Part shown: positions 15,304 to 17,498 of the stretch, in pieces
Layout: the number at the start of each line of letters is the position of its first letter
How positions within the stretch are numbered: the stretch's first letter is position 1
Assembly (NCBI GenBank): GCA_905479545.1
Contig: CAJQNE010000415.1
Coordinates: 1 to 17,498 of the forward strand
DNA: 17,498 bases
Source: an uncultured Gammaproteobacteria bacterium
GTDB lineage: Bacteria; Pseudomonadota; Gammaproteobacteria; CAJQNE01
Direction of reading: 5' to 3'
The notes under the pieces: generated by a model
What the model saw: only the letters and a program-made list of their open reading frames with translations
Told to the model about the DNA's origin: nothing
Database searches by the model: none
Program-made: the position numbers and the translations under genes

Positions 15304-15687
15304 ATGTCGACGATCAACCGAATTTGTTTTGTCTGGAATGCCGACTTCAGTATCGCCAGTGGCATACGGGCACTGAAAGAGGCGGTAGAAGGTCAGCACA
15401 GCTGCACGCTCTGCGAAATTGCCTACCATCGCGTGCGGCAGACCGGCGATTGGAAGCAGTACAAAAATGAGTTGGCACAGCGCTATGCCGCGGATATCCG
15501 CGAACCCTGCCGCAATCAGCTAAAGCCGTTGGAGTTGGAGGTACTGAAAGGTGACTTCCCTGCGGTGCTGTGTCGAACGCCTAACGGTGTGGTGAAACTA
15601 CTGGGGAGCAAAGAAATTGATGGCTGCGATGGACAGTTTGCGCTGTTCAAAGTGGCTTTAGATTCGGCACTCGCATCAGTGAGTTAA
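15304..15687 (+). CDS. Conserved 127-residue protein with a CTLC motif
   Basis: A soluble protein with no signal peptide. It begins ICFVWNADFSIASGIRALKE, then HSCTLCEIAYHRV with C34 and C37, and REPCRNQLKPLELEV. I recall very similar proteins in marine gammaproteobacteria, sometimes labelled GTPase in databases, but no nucleotide-binding P-loop is visible here, so that label is not supported. The CxxC could bind metal or be redox-active. AGGAG about 15290-15294 precedes the ATG. It follows the methyltransferase by 39 bases and is probably in the same transcript. Confidence 0.65.
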   Translation: MSTINRICFVWNADFSIASGIRALKEAVEGQHSCTLCEIAYHRVRQTGDWKQYKNELAQRYAADIREPCRNQLKPLELEVLKGDFPAVLCRTPNGVVKLLGSKEIDGCDGQFALFKVALDSALASVS

Positions 15688-15722
15688 AAATAACTGCATT
15701 GGCTATGTAGGCACTCAGGGTG

Positions 15723-15798
15723 TCACTACCGCTAGTGATGTGGTGTATTTGAAATACATTGACAGTTATTCGATAACTCCGGTTGATATGGGAACCGG
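15723..15798. repeat. Four consecutive inverted repeats upstream of the nitroreductase gene
   Basis: In order: TCACTA-ccgc-TAGTGA (15723-15738), TGTATTT-g-AAATACA (15744-15758), AGTTAT-tcg-ATAACT (15764-15778), and CCGGTT-gatatggg-AACCGG (15779-15798). All arms are perfect. The four sequences differ, so this is not one repeat copied. They surround a sigma-70-like promoter and could be operators for one or more regulators, or a structured RNA end of the upstream transcript. Confidence 0.7.
15759..15788 (+). promoter_or_regulatory. Candidate sigma-70 promoter of the nitroreductase gene
   Basis: A perfect -35 TTGACA (15759-15764) and a weaker -10 TTGATA (15783-15788) are 18 bases apart. The -35 box lies directly between the second and third inverted repeats, and the spacer and -10 overlap the third and fourth, which would allow repressor control. 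The start codon is about 94 bases past the -10. Confidence 0.45.
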
Positions 15799-15881
15799 CC
15801 TTATTGAGCAGCTCATTTCAGGGCCGACCTGCTTCGGCTAAACTACGCCCCGCTGTCTCTTTTGCAATTACAGAAATAACC

Positions 15882-16442
15882 ATGCTTCCCACCACTGAAC
15901 AAACTGCAGAACTCATTCAAAGTCGTCGGACTATCCACGCGTTTAAACCTGAAAAGCCGGATGCGACTTTGGTGGCTAAGGCTGTTGAGCTCATTCGCTG
16001 GGCGCCGAATCATCGTTTTACCGAGCCATGGCGGGTGTACCTGCTGGGTGAGGAAACGACCAAAGACGTACTGGATATTTCCGAGCGCCTGATTCGCGAG
16101 AAACGCGGTGATGCTGCGGCCGACAGCAAGCGGGAAAAATGGAACGCAGTGCCGCAATGGTTGGTGGTAACGCAGCAGTTAGCCGGTGACAAACTTCAGC
16201 AGCAGGAAGACTACGCTGCCTGCGCCACCGCTATTCAGAACCTGCAGTTGTACTTGTGGAGTGCCGGTATTGGCGTGAAGTGGACCTCCGGCCCGGTGAT
16301 TCGCTCAGCAGAATTTCTGGAGTTGCTTTGGGCAGACCCGGGCACGGAACAGGCTGTCGGCTTATTGCAATTGGGCTATCCGGCAGAAGTGCCGAGCATT
16401 CCACGCAAGCCGGTTGCCGATTATTTAATTACGTTGCCTTAG
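15882..16442 (+). CDS. Nitroreductase family protein (YdjA-like)
   Basis: This 186-residue flavoprotein of the nitroreductase family (PF00881) has SRRTIHAFKPE (14-24), which contacts FMN phosphate. It also has ELIRWAPNHRFTEPWRVYLL (36-55), characteristic of the small YdjA type, and a conserved LQLYLWSAGIGVKWTSGP stretch. The family uses FMN and NAD(P)H to reduce nitro-aromatic or quinone-like substrates as a homodimer; the physiological substrate is unknown. ATG 15882 was chosen because the family N-terminus begins there; the frame is open back to 15783, but those residues are encoded by the repeat-rich regulatory region. A good ribosome site is not visible. It converges with the GFA gene 30 bases away. 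Confidence 0.8.
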   Translation: MLPTTEQTAELIQSRRTIHAFKPEKPDATLVAKAVELIRWAPNHRFTEPWRVYLLGEETTKDVLDISERLIREKRGDAAADSKREKWNAVPQWLVVTQQLAGDKLQQQEDYAACATAIQNLQLYLWSAGIGVKWTSGPVIRSAEFLELLWADPGTEQAVGLLQLGYPAEVPSIPRKPVADYLITLP

Positions 16443-16472
16443 AACAGAGCGGGAAAGTACACAGGCGAGCCG

Positions 16473-16880
16473 TTATGAGTCCCCGGCTGGTGGGTCTTCT
16501 GCGTATTGAACAACTGACTCCGGAATAACTTCCCAGCTGGCTTTGGAGCCGACGAAAATATGCCGCCCGATTTCGATTTGTGGGTCTTCGTTCAGGCAGC
16601 CCAGAGTAATGCCATGAATGCTGCCTTCGAAGGTGCCGCACAGCGTTGAGCCACACTGGCTGCAAAACTGGTAACCGAAACCGTGGTCGCCGACATATGA
16701 CGACAATAAATGTTGCCCTTGTTGCCATGAAAAATCGGCGGGTTCGACCAGTGCATAGGCGGACGCCTGAGAACTAAAAGCCTTGCGGCAGCGAGAGCAG
16801 TGGCATGAACGCGCGTCCCTTAGTTTGCCAGTTAGCTTGTAGCTTATGGCGCCACAGAAGCACTCACCGGTTAGCTTCAT
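16473..16880 (-). CDS. GFA family zinc protein
   Basis: This 135-residue protein belongs to the GFA/CENP-V family (PF04828), named after a glutathione-dependent formaldehyde-activating enzyme, although most members have no proven reaction. The zinc-binding cysteine pattern is complete: C7 and C9 (GECFCGAISY), C26, C28 and C31 (CHCSRC), and C73 and C76 (FCSQCGSTL). ATG 16878-16880 is chosen because MKLTGECFCG is the usual family start; a TTG 24 bases upstream is less likely. A GGAA lies about eight bases before the ATG. It follows the transporter gene by 39 bases on the same strand, suggesting one transcript. Confidence 0.85.
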   Translation of the reverse strand: MKLTGECFCGAISYKLTGKLRDARSCHCSRCRKAFSSQASAYALVEPADFSWQQGQHLLSSYVGDHGFGYQFCSQCGSTLCGTFEGSIHGITLGCLNEDPQIEIGRHIFVGSKASWEVIPESVVQYAEDPPAGDS

Positions 16881-16919
16881 ACTTATTCCAGGAATAGCTT
16901 CCAAAGCAGTGCTAAACAG

Positions 16920-17498
16920 CTAACCTTCGGCAGCCGCTTTTGCCGCCACCCGTGCACGCATTTCTTCCTGTTCTTTCCTGCCAAGCGGGAAATTCCACAT
17001 GATAGTGATCACGCTCATTTTGATAATTGACGGCACGAAGCAGTAGATCATTGTTAGCACGGTAAGCGAGCGCGGCGTGTTGTCGAACGACTGAGCGTCA
17101 AAACCGGCCAGTGCGAGTATGCCGAAGGCAATACCCACCGCCATTGCCAGCGCTAACTTGGTGGCCATGCCCCATAGCGCAAAATACAATCCGGCCCGGC
17201 CGCCGCCGCCATTGGCGGTGTCGTGTTCAATCACATCGGCTTGCATAGAGGCCGGTGCCGCTACGTCTACGCCTAAGCCAATGCCGGTAAACACACACAC
17301 CAACAGGAACCACAGAAAATCACCCTCGCCGAGCAGCGGTACAGTAATAAAGGCGCAGCTGACTACCGCCAGGGCGGCGCACCAGAGGCGGTGTTTTTCC
17401 ATTCGGCGACCCAAGCGCAGCCAAAAGGGTAGGGCGATCATCGCGATGGCGAAATACACCAGCAGCACGATGCCGACCTGAACTTCGGTGAGTTTGAG
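16920..17498 (-). CDS. GPH/MFS-type transporter, C-terminal half (partial)
   Basis: The frame is open to the right edge; 192 codons before the TAG (16920-16922) are visible. Five hydrophobic helices can be counted. The sequence has features of the glycoside-pentoside-hexuronide:cation symporter family (MFS_2): LTEVQVGIVLLVYFAIA, then ADVIEHD followed by a glycine-rich loop and RAGLYFALWGMATKLALA, which matches the family pattern ADVIDxxxxxTGxRxEGxxFxxxxFxxKL. It should be an inner-membrane sodium- or proton-coupled symporter, but the substrate is unknown; distant members carry compounds other than sugars. The C-terminus ends in a charged helix. Confidence 0.75.
   Translation of the reverse strand, partial: LKLTEVQVGIVLLVYFAIAMIALPFWLRLGRRMEKHRLWCAALAVVSCAFITVPLLGEGDFLWFLLVCVFTGIGLGVDVAAPASMQADVIEHDTANGGGGRAGLYFALWGMATKLALAMAVGIAFGILALAGFDAQSFDNTPRSLTVLTMIYCFVPSIIKMSVITIMWNFPLGRKEQEEMRARVAAKAAAEG

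Noticed and set aside
15783..15881. N-terminal extension of the nitroreductase
   Set aside because: The family N-terminus begins at 15882, and the upstream codons run through the inverted repeats and promoter.
1..17498. CRISPR array or rRNA genes
   Set aside because: No regularly spaced identical direct repeats and no recognisable rRNA stretches were seen.

Overview
The window reads as chromosomal DNA of a gammaproteobacterium, probably a marine, lipid-storing one. The main evidence is a 668-residue two-domain fatty acyl-CoA reductase whose sequence closely recalls the Marinobacter enzyme that makes fatty alcohols for wax esters. Small lipoproteins, a GFA-family zinc protein, a nitroreductase and a GPH-type transporter fit the same group. 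The genus cannot be fixed from sequence reading alone.

Layout. (1) 1-472: the 3' end of a coiled-coil gene built from exact 28-residue repeats. (2) 516-4622: three genes on the + strand, the acyl-CoA reductase, a DUF2505 START-like protein and a DUF445 membrane protein; a lipid or membrane theme is plausible. (3) 4623-5790: about 1.2 kb without an intact gene, holding the 3' end of an IS3-family element and a probable tyrosine-recombinase fragment. (4) 5791-8313: a tight, overlapping three-gene operon that is visibly AT-richer than its neighbours: an ASCH protein, a PIN-GNAT-PUA-like triple fusion, and an archaeal-adenylate-kinase-like P-loop kinase. (5) 8357-8663: the tail of a serine-type recombinase and a strong intrinsic terminator. 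(6) 8741-12265 (- strand): a 1174-residue TIR protein with one membrane helix and a large beta-propeller-like region. Blocks 3-6 look like a small accessory or defence-type island bounded by mobile-element scars.

(7) 12416-15687: two adjacent small lipoproteins, a truncated iron-type alcohol dehydrogenase, a META-domain protein translationally coupled to a SAM methyltransferase, and a conserved 127-residue protein. (8) 15688-15881: four inverted repeats in a row around a sigma-70-like promoter, upstream of a nitroreductase. (9) 16473-17498 (- strand): a GFA-family protein downstream of a GPH/MFS transporter that runs off the right edge.

The strongest candidate for an undescribed system is the operon at 5791-8313. 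It joins two predicted RNA-binding PUA-fold domains (ASCH and EVE/ASCH-like), a PIN nuclease with its four acidic residues, an acetyltransferase and a nucleotide kinase, and it sits next to a TIR protein. Its role is inferred from architecture and context only. A second item is the TIR protein, whose eight post-membrane cysteines fall in four pairs. This suggests a transmembrane receptor with an external sensor and an internal TIR effector.
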